Made by a program: the position numbers and the translations under genes. A stretch of DNA of 33,416 bases from Flavobacteriales bacterium (GTDB taxonomy: Bacteria > Bacteroidota > Bacteroidia > Flavobacteriales > BACL11): assembly GCA_012960835.1 (NCBI GenBank), contig DUAL01000129.1, positions 1 to 33,416 of the forward strand, given 5' to 3'. The notes below the pieces were generated by a model that ran no database searches, was not told where the DNA came from, and worked only from the letters and a program-made list of their open reading frames with translations. Positions 8,629-16,752 of the stretch are shown here, piece by piece (positions within the stretch are counted from its first letter, which is position 1; every line of letters begins with the position of its first letter).

Positions 8629-8646
8629 AAAAAAAACTTAAATAAA

Positions 8647-9663
8647 ATGAAAAAGTTACTTTGCATGTTTATATGTTTAGTTTTAGGGAATCTGAGTTTT
8701 GCTCAATGTCCAACACCAAGCGGTTTGTATGTGACAAATATTACACATAATTCGGCAATAGCAAATTGGAATGCAGTTACAAGCGTTGATCATTATAGAA
8801 TAAGAACAAGAGAGGTAGGTGCTGCTAACTGGATGAATTTATTGAATATTAATTCCACGATGACAAGTAGACTTCTTCCATTATTACAGCCTTCAACCGC
8901 TTACGAATGGAAGATTGAGGCTTATTGTGATTCTACAAATCAACTAAACTCAAGTTGGTCGGTAATTGACACTTTTACTACTTCTATGTTTTTACCCGCT
9001 CCGTTCAATCCAATCATAACCAATACTCTTTCAGATTTACAATGTAACGCATCTACAGAACTTTTATTAACAGTGAGTCAAAGTGCCGACGAACCAGATA
9101 TAGAAATAAGCATTATTACTTCTGATGGAGGGTCTTTTAATATAGGGTCTTTAAGTGCTAGCGATTCTGTTGGGTATGCAAATTTAACAACTACCATAAA
9201 TACAGCATCACTTACAATCTCATTATCATTAAAAGTAGGGCTAATTACAAGTCCAAATTCTGCAATAATAAATGCTTATGATAGTACAGGTTCTTTAGTT
9301 GGATTTTTTACAATTGAAAATTTATCAAATGGGGTTCAAGTAACTACTTCTTCCCCAAACGATGGGAATAATTATACAAGTGCTTATACTAGTAATTTAT
9401 ATTTTTCAAATATCTTTATTAACCCTCCTACATCTGGTCCTCTTCATTTTTTTGCTGATATAGAATCAGAACTAGGTGATCAATTTAATGACACAGATAT
9501 GGTACAGATATGGTGCAATACATCAATTAATGAGAATACTAAAGAAGCTAAGCTTCTAAAAATTGTAAATATACTAGGGGAAGATTCTCCAGAAAGAAAA
9601 AACACTTTGTTGTTCTATATTTATGATGATGGTACGGTAAAAAAGAAAATTGTTGTAGACTAA
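8647..9663 (+). CDS. Secreted fibronectin type III protein with a probable T9SS-type tail
   Basis: Exported protein of 338 residues, function unknown. A Sec signal peptide covers about residues 1-20 (MKKLLCMFICLVLGNLSFAQ). It is followed by one fibronectin type III domain (about 21-113) beginning CPTPSGLYVTNITHNSAIANW. A Ser/Thr/Asn-rich beta-type region of about 170 residues has no recognised domain. The last 45 residues (AKLLKIVNILGE, then LFYIYDDGTVKKKIVVD) resemble a short T9SS C-terminal tail found in many Flavobacteriales surface proteins, which lacks the usual YPNP opening. I base that on memory of such tails, so it is an inference. An in-frame TTG at 8626 overlaps the promoter and is rejected. 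It stands alone between its own promoter and a possible terminator. Confidence 0.75.
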   Translation: MKKLLCMFICLVLGNLSFAQCPTPSGLYVTNITHNSAIANWNAVTSVDHYRIRTREVGAANWMNLLNINSTMTSRLLPLLQPSTAYEWKIEAYCDSTNQLNSSWSVIDTFTTSMFLPAPFNPIITNTLSDLQCNASTELLLTVSQSADEPDIEISIITSDGGSFNIGSLSASDSVGYANLTTTINTASLTISLSLKVGLITSPNSAIINAYDSTGSLVGFFTIENLSNGVQVTTSSPNDGNNYTSAYTSNLYFSNIFINPPTSGPLHFFADIESELGDQFNDTDMVQIWCNTSINENTKEAKLLKIVNILGEDSPERKNTLLFYIYDDGTVKKKIVVD

Positions 9664-9716
9664 ACTATGGTTTGTTTAACAGCTTATTCTTATCGGGTTA
9701 TTCAAGTAAATCAAAC

Positions 9717-9744
9717 CTCTATTTGATAGAGTTAATATTTTTTT
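9717..9744 (+). terminator. Possible weak terminator after the fibronectin-domain gene
   Basis: A 5-bp stem CTCTA/TAGAG with loop TTTGA (9717-9731) is followed after six bases by seven Ts. It is too weak to be sure of, and it overlaps the possible -33 TTTG of the next gene. Confidence 0.3.
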
Positions 9745-9753
9745 GTATATTAG
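9722..9753 (+). promoter_or_regulatory. Candidate promoter of the thioredoxin-fold T9SS protein
   Basis: TTTG at 9722-9725 and TATATTAG at 9746-9753 are separated by 20 bases, the spacing expected of Bacteroidota -33/-7 elements. The -7 box has one mismatch to TAnnTTTG. It lies 35 bases before the ATG at 9789. Confidence 0.45.
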
Positions 9754-9788
9754 CAAACTGTTTTTCAATAACTTAAACCTTTTCAATC

Positions 9789-11174
9789 ATGAAACGAATT
9801 TTACTTATTACGCTTGTAGGAATTTTATCTTTTACCTACTCTTCTGCACAATTAGCAGATGGCTCAATTGCGCCAGATTGGACATTGACTGACGTTAATG
9901 GTACAGCACATAATTTATATAGTTATTTAGATGGAAGCTATACGGTTTTTCTTGATTTCTCAGCTGTATGGTGTGGCCCATGTTGGAGTTATCATACAAG
10001 TGGGGCACTTGAGGACTTATACATCCATCACGGTCCAGAAGGATTCCCTAATGTAGACGCTAATACAACTGATGATGTAATGGTTTTCTTTATTGAAGGA
10101 GATGCAAGTGCTCTTGCTTGCCTTCAAGGAAATGGATGCGGCACTCAGGGTGACTGGCTAACAGGAACTCCTTATCCTGTATTTTGTACTGATGGAACTG
10201 TAAATAACGATAATACTACATCATTATACTCTATTGCATTCTGGCCTACTGTCTATATGATTTGTCCAGACCGAACACTTATAGAGGCTGGTCAAAGCAG
10301 CAGTCCGTATAGCCTTGTTTCTTGTAATCCTGCAGCTACTTTTTCAAATGACCCTAATGTAATGCTATATTCAGGTGCTTCTATCCAGTGTAATGGGACT
10401 CTCGCTCCTGTGGTAACTATTATGAATAATGGAATTAATAATTTAACATCAGTGGATGTTGAGGTAGACGTTACTGGAAATACTACATTTAATACCACTG
10501 TTTCATGGACTGGAAATCTTAGTACTTATCAATCAACAAACTTTGTGCTTCCAACAATTACTGGTATGCAAGGCTATGAATTTATTATGATTACAGTAAG
10601 CAATCCAAATGGGGGAATAGATGGAGATTTAACTAATAATGTAACTGGCTTTACATCTTATCCTCCTGGGCTTGGTAATCCTCCAAGTCAAGGGCAGATA
10701 ACTGCTTCAATTACACAAAACGGTAATTCTCTTACAGCAAATGCTGCAAACGGATCTTCTCCATACATTTATACTTGGAGTAATGGTCTGCCTTCCACAC
10801 AAACTGTCACACCTACTGTTGGGGGTAGTTATTCGGTTGTAATAGAAGATGCTAATGGATGTATATCTGACCCTGTTACACGTATACTTACCATTTCAAC
10901 AGGTGTAGAAAATCCTAACTATGTAAATGGGCTTAATATTTATCCAAATCCATCGGAAGATGTATTTACGATTACATTTAATAGTGAAAAAGCACAGGGG
11001 TACAATCTTAGCGTTCTGAATGTGCTTGGAGAGGTTCTTTATACTGAAAAATTAAATGACTTTATTGGAGTTTACTCCAAGCAAGTCTCTCTATCAAACT
11101 ATTCAAAAGCGATATACTTCCTTGAAATTGAAACAGATGAGGGAAGGGTTAATAAGAAGCTCGTTTTACAATAA
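9789..11174 (+). CDS. Secreted thioredoxin-fold protein with T9SS type A sorting domain
   Basis: Exported protein of 461 residues. A signal peptide lies at 1-21 (ending TYSSAQ). A thioredoxin-like/TlpA-type domain spans about 22-175, with redox motif WCGPCW (Cys62, Cys65) and a probable cis-proline at FWPTVY (Pro153). More Cys residues at about 111, 117, 133 and 159 could form disulfides. A beta-rich linker region (about 185-290) follows, then a module resembling a SprB-type repeat (SPYIYTWSNGL, DANGCISDP; about 300-365). The C-terminal T9SS domain runs from NIYPNPSEDVFTI to KKLVLQ (about 376-461). It is therefore probably carried across the outer membrane and held on the cell surface or released. 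Its redox partner is unknown. Single-gene unit followed by a strong terminator. Confidence 0.88.
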   Translation: MKRILLITLVGILSFTYSSAQLADGSIAPDWTLTDVNGTAHNLYSYLDGSYTVFLDFSAVWCGPCWSYHTSGALEDLYIHHGPEGFPNVDANTTDDVMVFFIEGDASALACLQGNGCGTQGDWLTGTPYPVFCTDGTVNNDNTTSLYSIAFWPTVYMICPDRTLIEAGQSSSPYSLVSCNPAATFSNDPNVMLYSGASIQCNGTLAPVVTIMNNGINNLTSVDVEVDVTGNTTFNTTVSWTGNLSTYQSTNFVLPTITGMQGYEFIMITVSNPNGGIDGDLTNNVTGFTSYPPGLGNPPSQGQITASITQNGNSLTANAANGSSPYIYTWSNGLPSTQTVTPTVGGSYSVVIEDANGCISDPVTRILTISTGVENPNYVNGLNIYPNPSEDVFTITFNSEKAQGYNLSVLNVLGEVLYTEKLNDFIGVYSKQVSLSNYSKAIYFLEIETDEGRVNKKLVLQ

Positions 11175-11197
11175 ATTTTTTAGGAAACGAAAAATAG

Positions 11198-11226
11198 AAA
11201 AAAGGCTCAAATTTGAGCCTTTTTTT
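11198..11226. terminator. Strong bidirectional rho-independent terminator
   Basis: AAAAAA, then the perfect self-complementary 16-mer GGCTCAAATTTGAGCC, then TTTTTTT. The symmetric A/T flanks let it work in both directions: for the thioredoxin-fold gene (plus strand) and for the tRNA-Arg gene (minus strand), whose 3' end is 4 bases away. Confidence 0.9.
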
Positions 11227-11229
11227 ATG

Positions 11230-11303
11230 TGACCCAGGGAGGATTCGAACCCCCAACCCTCAGAGCCGAAATCTGATATTCTATCCAGTTGAACTACTGG
11301 GCC
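11230..11303 (-). tRNA. tRNA-Arg (anticodon UCG)
   Basis: A 74-nt cloverleaf can be folded on the minus strand. The acceptor is GGCCCAG/CTGGGTC (one G:U) with discriminator A. The D stem is GTTC/GAAT. The anticodon stem TCAGA/TCTGA holds loop TTTCGGC, placing anticodon TCG at 11267-11269. The variable loop is 5 nt, and the T arm is GGGGG-TTCGAAT-CCTCC with one G:U. CCA is not encoded, so it must be added by the CCA enzyme. UCG arginine tRNA reads CGA and, with wobble, other CGN codons. A promoter element is visible just upstream and a bidirectional terminator just downstream. Confidence 0.96.
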
Positions 11304-11310
11304 AAAGCCG

Positions 11311-11344
11311 CAAAAATAACAATCCTTTTTAGCTTATCTAACAA
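11311..11344 (-). promoter_or_regulatory. Promoter of tRNA-Arg
   Basis: On the minus strand TATTTTTG (11311-11318) matches the TAnnTTTG -7 consensus, with TTG (11342-11344) 23 bases upstream as a possible -33 element. The -7 box ends 7 bases before the first tRNA base, so the transcript would start almost exactly at the mature 5' end. Confidence 0.55.
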
Positions 11345-11371
11345 TTTTTTAAGGATTATAAAGTTATCTGC

Positions 11372-11387
11372 TAATAATGCATTATTA
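11372..11387. promoter_or_regulatory. Perfect 16-bp palindrome before the porZ-like gene
   Basis: TAATAATGCATTATTA is fully self-complementary and ends 11 bases before the ATG at 11399. It overlaps the expected promoter region; the imperfect -7 box TATTTAAG lies at 11391-11398. It could be a repressor operator, but a palindrome in such AT-rich DNA may also be chance. Confidence 0.3.
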
Positions 11388-11398
11388 TTGTATTTAAG

Positions 11399-13717
11399 AT
11401 GATAACAATTAGAATATATTTTTGTTTACTGCTATTTTGCAGCCCAATTTTGGCTAAAGCTCAACTCACGGCAATAGGGAGTTGGCGCGACCATTTACCA
11501 TATCATAATGCTACATTTATTGCAGAAGTAGAGGAAAATATTTATTGTATTACCGAAAGTGGTTTGTTTTATTTTAATAAAGCGGACCAAACGATAAATC
11601 GCATATCCAAAGTAAATGGGCTATCTGATACAGAGGTAACCAAAGTTGCTTACCAGTCCCAAAGCAAAACTCTGCTTATTGCCTATAAAAACTGTAATAT
11701 TGACCTTATCAAAGATGGGCAAATAATCAATATTTCTGATATTAAGCAAAAGCCCATTTTAGGAGAGAAAACAATCAACAATATCTTTTTCATTGATAAA
11801 ATTGCTTATTTATCCTGTCCCTTTGGCTTGGTTGTTTTGGATACAGAAGAGGAAGAAATATTAGATACTTATAAGATTGGGGAGGGCGGTAATTTTGTAA
11901 AAATAAATGACACAAGTTTAGATGGAGATTCCTTGTTTGTAGCAACATCTTCTGGGATATACTCTGCAAATATTAAGGAGGTAAACCTATCTGATTACCA
12001 TAACTGGAGAAAGCATAGTGCCTTTGAAATCGGGCTAAATGCTAATAGTAAATTTGAGAATATCTCCTATTTTGATGAGAATATTTACGCTACTACGAGT
12101 GATAGCGCCAACAATGATGTGGTAATTATTTATGAAAATAATGCGTGGAGAATATACAGTGCTCCTAGTAAAAAAATAGAGCATCTTCATCTTTCCTATA
12201 ATAGTTTGTTTGTGGTCCTTGACGATCAAGTCAATATTATAAAAAATGACAGTACAACTGAAATAATTACCCAAAATATCTCTAATCCAAAACATGCGAT
12301 TTATGATAAGGACGGAAATATTTGGATAGCTGATTTCGATAAAGATTTACTAGAATATAATGCCACCAATTTTGTGCAACAAATTGATCCTAATGGGCCA
12401 AGAAAGGCCAATGTTTTTAAACTTTTTGCGGGGAAAAACGATTTGTGGGTTGCTCCAGGTGGCTACTATGCAAGTCGAGAAAATATTTGGAATTTTGATG
12501 GAGTGTTCTTTTTTGAAAACAACTCCAGTTGGGACTATAAAAGTAGTGGAGAAATTGGAGGTATCTATGATGTGGTAAGTGTTGTGGTAAATCCTAAAAA
12601 CAGTTCTGAAGTATATTTAAGTAGCTGGAATGGGGGGATAATAAAGCTCGATAATAAAAATTTTGTAGAGAAATATAATTACCAAAATACCAATGGCGCC
12701 TTAGATACGGTAACCATTGCAAATGTGAATGGTTGGATTAGGGTTTCCGATTTATATTTTGATGATTTACAGAATTTATGGGCAATTAATTCTCTTGCTC
12801 AAAATCCTTTGGTTGTAAAAACAAAAACGGGAGAATGGTATTCCTTTAGGTTAAACGGAATTGATGGTCCAAGCACTTATTTTAAAGATTTAGTCATTGA
12901 TAATTACGGGCAAAAATGGGGCATAATAAAAAATGCTGGACTTTTTGTATATAATGATAACGGGACCATTGACAAGTCAAATGATGATGAAATTCAACTT
13001 ATCAATACCAATGTAGGAATGGGAAATTTACCATCATTGGAAGTATTCTCTTTAACAGTTGATTTGGAAGGGGAAATATGGGTAGGAACCGATAAAGGAA
13101 TTACTGTTTTTTACGCTCCGGAATTAGTTTTTACTGGAGGTAATTATGATGCTCAGCAGATACTTATTCAGCAAGGAGAATATGGGCAATATTTATTGGA
13201 TACCGAAACGATTAATTGTATTGAAATAGATGGTGCCAACAGAAAATGGGTTGGGACAAATGGCTCTGGTGTTTTTCTACTTTCAAAAGATGGCACTGAA
13301 GAAATTCACCATTTTACTACTGAAAATAGCCCTTTGTTTTCTGATAATATAATTGATATTGCAATAAATGAAATTAGTGGTGAGGTTTTTATTGGTACTG
13401 AAAAAGGAATAATCTCATACAGAAGTGATGCCACAAAAGGATATAATTCTCATAATAATGTGATGGTTTTCCCAAATCCTGTTAAAGAAAATTACAATGG
13501 AAAAATTGCAATTAGAGGCCTTGTAGATAATGCAAATGTAAAAATTACCGATATCAATGGTAATTTGGTTTTTGAAAGTTATGCTAATGGTGGGCAAGCT
13601 ATTTGGGATGGGCAAAATCAAAGTGGAGAAAGGGCAAGCACTGGGGTGTATTTAGTTTTCAGCACAAACATTGATGGAGAAGAAAGTATGGTTAGTAAAA
13701 TTCTTTTTATACACTAA
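11399..13717 (+). CDS. porZ: PorZ-like type IX secretion system protein
   Basis: Predicted surface beta-propeller protein of the T9SS. In Porphyromonas gingivalis, PorZ is part of the attachment complex that modifies cargo with anionic lipopolysaccharide. Length is 772 residues, close to the P. gingivalis protein as I recall it (about 776). A signal peptide ends near residue 22 (ILAKAQ). The mature N-terminus has [18 protein letters not shown], the opening I associate with PorZ. Repeated propeller blades follow (for example [35 protein letters not shown]). The C-terminus is a T9SS type A domain from [12 protein letters not shown] to KILFIH. The stop shares one base with the recO start (TAATG). 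Alternative: another two-component-regulator-type propeller protein. The recO adjacency favours PorZ. Confidence 0.82.
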
Positions 13718-14424
13718 TGCTCCAAAAAACAAAGGGCATTGCTCTGCATTATTACAAATATTCTGAAAGTTCAGTGATTGCTAAAATTTTTACTCGTGAT
13801 TTTGGCCTACAATCTTTTATCATAAATGGGGTTCGGCAAAAAAAATCAAAGTCCAAATTAGGGCTTTTTCAGCCCTTTACAGTTCTTTATTTAGAAATGT
13901 TCAAAAAGTCAAAAATTGGGCTGAAACGACTGAAAGAAATAAATATATCGCAGGTTTTTGAAAGGATTCCTTTCGATATAAACAGACGGCTTTTAGCTGT
14001 TTTTATTTCTGAAGTTTTACTAAAAGTGCTGATTGAAGATGAAAAAGAAGAAGCTCTTTTTAACTATATTGAAAATGTAATCGTAGAATTGGAAAACAGC
14101 CAAGAAATACCGAACACATATCCATTGTTTTTTCTTTTTAATTTGAGTTCATATTTAGGATTTTATCCTTCAAAATTAAATGCTGAATTACCTTATTTCG
14201 ATTTACAAAATGGTTGTTTTGCAGAAAAAGAATTTGGACACATACATTTCATAAAAGGAGAAGATTTATATAATTTTAAAGCATTATTATTTAAGATAAA
14301 AAAAGACATCTCATATGCTGAAAGAGGAAGAGTGCTCCTCATTTTATTAGATTATTATAAATTACATCATCACGAATTGAAAAATTTAAAATCCCATGCT
14401 GTTATTGAGCAGTTACGGCAATGA
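13717..14424 (+). CDS. recO: DNA repair protein RecO
   Basis: RecFOR-pathway mediator that loads RecA on SSB-coated single-stranded DNA and anneals strands. The 235-residue protein has normal length. The N-terminal OB-fold starts [19 protein letters not shown] and includes IAKIFTRDFGLQSFIINGVR, a clear RecO pattern. The C-terminal helical domain contains LFFLFNLSSYLGFYPS, also typical. Only one Cys is present in the region that holds a zinc site in some RecO proteins, so no zinc finger is expected. It overlaps both neighbours (one base with porZ, four bases ATGA with the receptor gene), showing tight translational coupling inside an operon otherwise devoted to the cell surface. Confidence 0.93.
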   Translation: MLQKTKGIALHYYKYSESSVIAKIFTRDFGLQSFIINGVRQKKSKSKLGLFQPFTVLYLEMFKKSKIGLKRLKEINISQVFERIPFDINRRLLAVFISEVLLKVLIEDEKEEALFNYIENVIVELENSQEIPNTYPLFFLFNLSSYLGFYPSKLNAELPYFDLQNGCFAEKEFGHIHFIKGEDLYNFKALLFKIKKDISYAERGRVLLILLDYYKLHHHELKNLKSHAVIEQLRQ

Positions 14425-16742
14425 AACAAATTTATTTACTTTTTATTTTTTGCAATTTCCAATCCCTGTATGCACAAGAAATATTCATTCAGAATCAGAT
14501 AACAAAATCTCCTATAAAGAATGTTGCTGTTTTTTCTACTAATAAAATCCGTTCCGCAATAAGCGATAATTTTGGAAAGTGTAATCTTAATATTTTCAAT
14601 AAAGGGGACACTCTTAATTTTCAACATATCGCTTATATCCCTGTCAAAACTTCAATATCTCAAATTAGCAGGGGAGGTGTTTTTTATTTAACTCCTAAAA
14701 ACACTTTATTAGATGAAGTGCTATTGCGCACAAATCGCAAGTCTTCCTTTCAAAAATCTTCACAAATATTATCAATAAACAGAAAAAAAATTATACAAAC
14801 ACAATCTGCTAACACTGGTGATTTGTTACAAAAATCTGTGGGGATTAATATTCAAAAAAGTCAAGTAGGTGGAGGTAGCCCAAACCTTAGGGGAATGGAG
14901 GCAAATCGTATTTTACTTGTTCTTGATGGAATTAAAATGAATAATATGATTTACAGAAGCGGACACCTACAAAACATTATGACCGTTGATCCCTTTATTC
15001 TAAATAAAATTGGGATAGCTAATGGATTGTCCTCTGTTGCTTATGGAAACGGTGCTTTGGGTGGTGCTATTTTAATTGAAACTATAAAACCCCTTAAATC
15101 TGATAGTTCCGATTTCTTTTTTAGCCAACAAATTGAAAGTGCTTCTGATGCTGTAATAGGTCATTTTCATGCTAAATACGGAAAAAATAAATTTTACTTT
15201 TTAAGTGGGCTAACTTTTAAATCTTTCGGCAATAGTAAAATGGGGAAGACGCGATTACACAGCTACCAAAATTGGGGGAATGAAGCGGTAGCAACCAATG
15301 GAAATGAGCAACTATTTACGGCATACAAACAAGCTGATTTTATTCATAAAACAGACATTACTCTTAGTAAAGAAATACTTCTTTCGCTAAACACACAATA
15401 TAGCTATTCCTCTGATATTAATCGCTTTGACATGCTTAATGACGACATTAAATATTCCGATTGGTATTATGGCCCTCAAAAAAGATTCATGCAAATTTTA
15501 GCTATAAAAACGAATAATTCTCATTTTCTTTTTGATAACTCAACCCTTACTTTTTCCTTTCAAAACATAGAAGAATCAAGACATAAAAGTAGCTGGAATA
15601 GTTCTGTTTTCACAAGACGGTTTGAAAAGGTAAGTATTTATGATTTAATCTTTGATTTTGAAAAAACCCTTGTTGAATTTACGTTGAATTATGGTATAGA
15701 AGGGCGAAAAGAAAATCTTCATTCAACTGCCTACAGGCAAAATGGAAATTTTGGCAAAAAAGGATATGCAACAACTAGGTATCCTGATGGAGGAAGTGGA
15801 AGTGATGATTTTTCTTTTTACAGCTTGCTGAGTAAATCTATTTCGTATAATTTATCACTAAGTGGTGGGTTGAGATATAGTGCGAACAAATTAAATGCAA
15901 TTTTTAACGACACTTCTGCTTATCATCTTCCTTTTAATAACATTACCCTTAATAATTCTTCTTTTTCAAGCTCTATAAATATTAAATATACGCCAAAAAA
16001 CTGGTCTTTTATTTCTTCCATTTCCAATAGTTTTCGCAATCCGAATATGGATGATATTGGAAAAGTATTTTCTAAAAATGACAAATGGGTTGTGGTGCCA
16101 AATAGTAAATTAACTCCTGAAAAAGCATTGACAATAGATGGAGAGATCCGGAAGTTTATTAATGACCAATTGGAGTTTAAACTTCTTCTGTTTCAAACAT
16201 TACTTGTAGACGCTATTGAAAGGAGGGATGTTGTTTTTAATGGGGCTGACTCCCTTGTTTATGATGGCGTAATGATGAAAACACAAAGCAATCAAAACAT
16301 TGGAAAGGCAAAAATAAGTGGTATAAGTTTTTCCCTTCTTTATAATATTACGAAACGGATTCGCTTTTCTTCAATAGGTAATTATACAAAAGGAGAAACT
16401 GCTAAAAATTTACCTTTGGCACATATTCCTCCTTTTAATGTAAATACTTTTTTGGAATATAATATTACTAAAAACAAAAGTTTAGTATTTTATGTCTTTT
16501 ATAACGCTTGGAAAAAGAAGGCTGATTTTGACATTGCTGGAGTTGACAATTTGGATGAGGCTACCCTTGACGGAACCCCATCTTGGACCACTTTTAATTT
16601 AAAATACTTGCATAAAATTGATGATTCTGTTAGCTTTTCTGTTGCCATTGAAAATATTTCTGATATTCATTACAAAACATTTGCCTCCGGAATTAGTGCA
16701 AATGGAAGAAATTTAATTTTATCTTTGCAGTCCAATTTTTAA
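14421..16742 (+). CDS. TonB-dependent outer membrane receptor
   Basis: Outer membrane 22-stranded-barrel transporter, 773 residues, substrate unknown. A signal peptide covers about residues 1-18 (ending SLYA). A short carboxypeptidase-regulatory-like beta domain (about 20-95) precedes the plug. The plug is visible as GDLLQKSVGINIQKS, GGGSPNLRGMEANRILLVLDG and SSVAYGNGALGGAILIET, with the typical LRG and VLDG motifs. The barrel follows, with YSANKLNA- and SNSFRNPNMDDIGK-like segments, and ends in an aromatic-rich strand (LILSLQSNF) with a terminal Phe as expected of outer membrane proteins. It starts inside recO (ATGA overlap). No SusD-like gene is next to it, so it is not a SusCD pair. Ligand could be a metal chelate or vitamin; undecided. 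Confidence 0.93.
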   Translation: MKQIYLLFIFCNFQSLYAQEIFIQNQITKSPIKNVAVFSTNKIRSAISDNFGKCNLNIFNKGDTLNFQHIAYIPVKTSISQISRGGVFYLTPKNTLLDEVLLRTNRKSSFQKSSQILSINRKKIIQTQSANTGDLLQKSVGINIQKSQVGGGSPNLRGMEANRILLVLDGIKMNNMIYRSGHLQNIMTVDPFILNKIGIANGLSSVAYGNGALGGAILIETIKPLKSDSSDFFFSQQIESASDAVIGHFHAKYGKNKFYFLSGLTFKSFGNSKMGKTRLHSYQNWGNEAVATNGNEQLFTAYKQADFIHKTDITLSKEILLSLNTQYSYSSDINRFDMLNDDIKYSDWYYGPQKRFMQILAIKTNNSHFLFDNSTLTFSFQNIEESRHKSSWNSSVFTRRFEKVSIYDLIFDFEKTLVEFTLNYGIEGRKENLHSTAYRQNGNFGKKGYATTRYPDGGSGSDDFSFYSLLSKSISYNLSLSGGLRYSANKLNAIFNDTSAYHLPFNNITLNNSSFSSSINIKYTPKNWSFISSISNSFRNPNMDDIGKVFSKNDKWVVVPNSKLTPEKALTIDGEIRKFINDQLEFKLLLFQTLLVDAIERRDVVFNGADSLVYDGVMMKTQSNQNIGKAKISGISFSLLYNITKRIRFSSIGNYTKGETAKNLPLAHIPPFNVNTFLEYNITKNKSLVFYVFYNAWKKKADFDIAGVDNLDEATLDGTPSWTTFNLKYLHKIDDSVSFSVAIENISDIHYKTFASGISANGRNLILSLQSNF
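16720..16727 (+). promoter_or_regulatory. Candidate internal -7 element before the Asp-box protein
   Basis: TATCTTTG followed by C lies in the last codons of the receptor gene, 25 bases before the ATG at 16753. It could give the propeller gene its own transcript. No -33 TTG is visible, so confidence is low. Confidence 0.35.
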
Positions 16743-16752
16743 TTTCATACAA

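Noticed and set aside
8626..8646. TTG start for the fibronectin-domain protein
   Set aside because: It lies inside the -7 promoter box; ATG 8647 begins a clean signal peptide.
9669..9717. Inverted repeat GGTTTG...CAAACC after the fibronectin-domain gene
   Set aside because: The 37-base loop is long, the stem is only 6 bp and the following bases are not a T run, so it is not a convincing terminator.
11321..11357. Inverted repeat AATCCTT...AAGGATT between tRNA-Arg and the porZ-like gene
   Set aside because: Only 7 bp with a 23-base spacer in AT-rich DNA and overlapping the tRNA promoter; likely chance.
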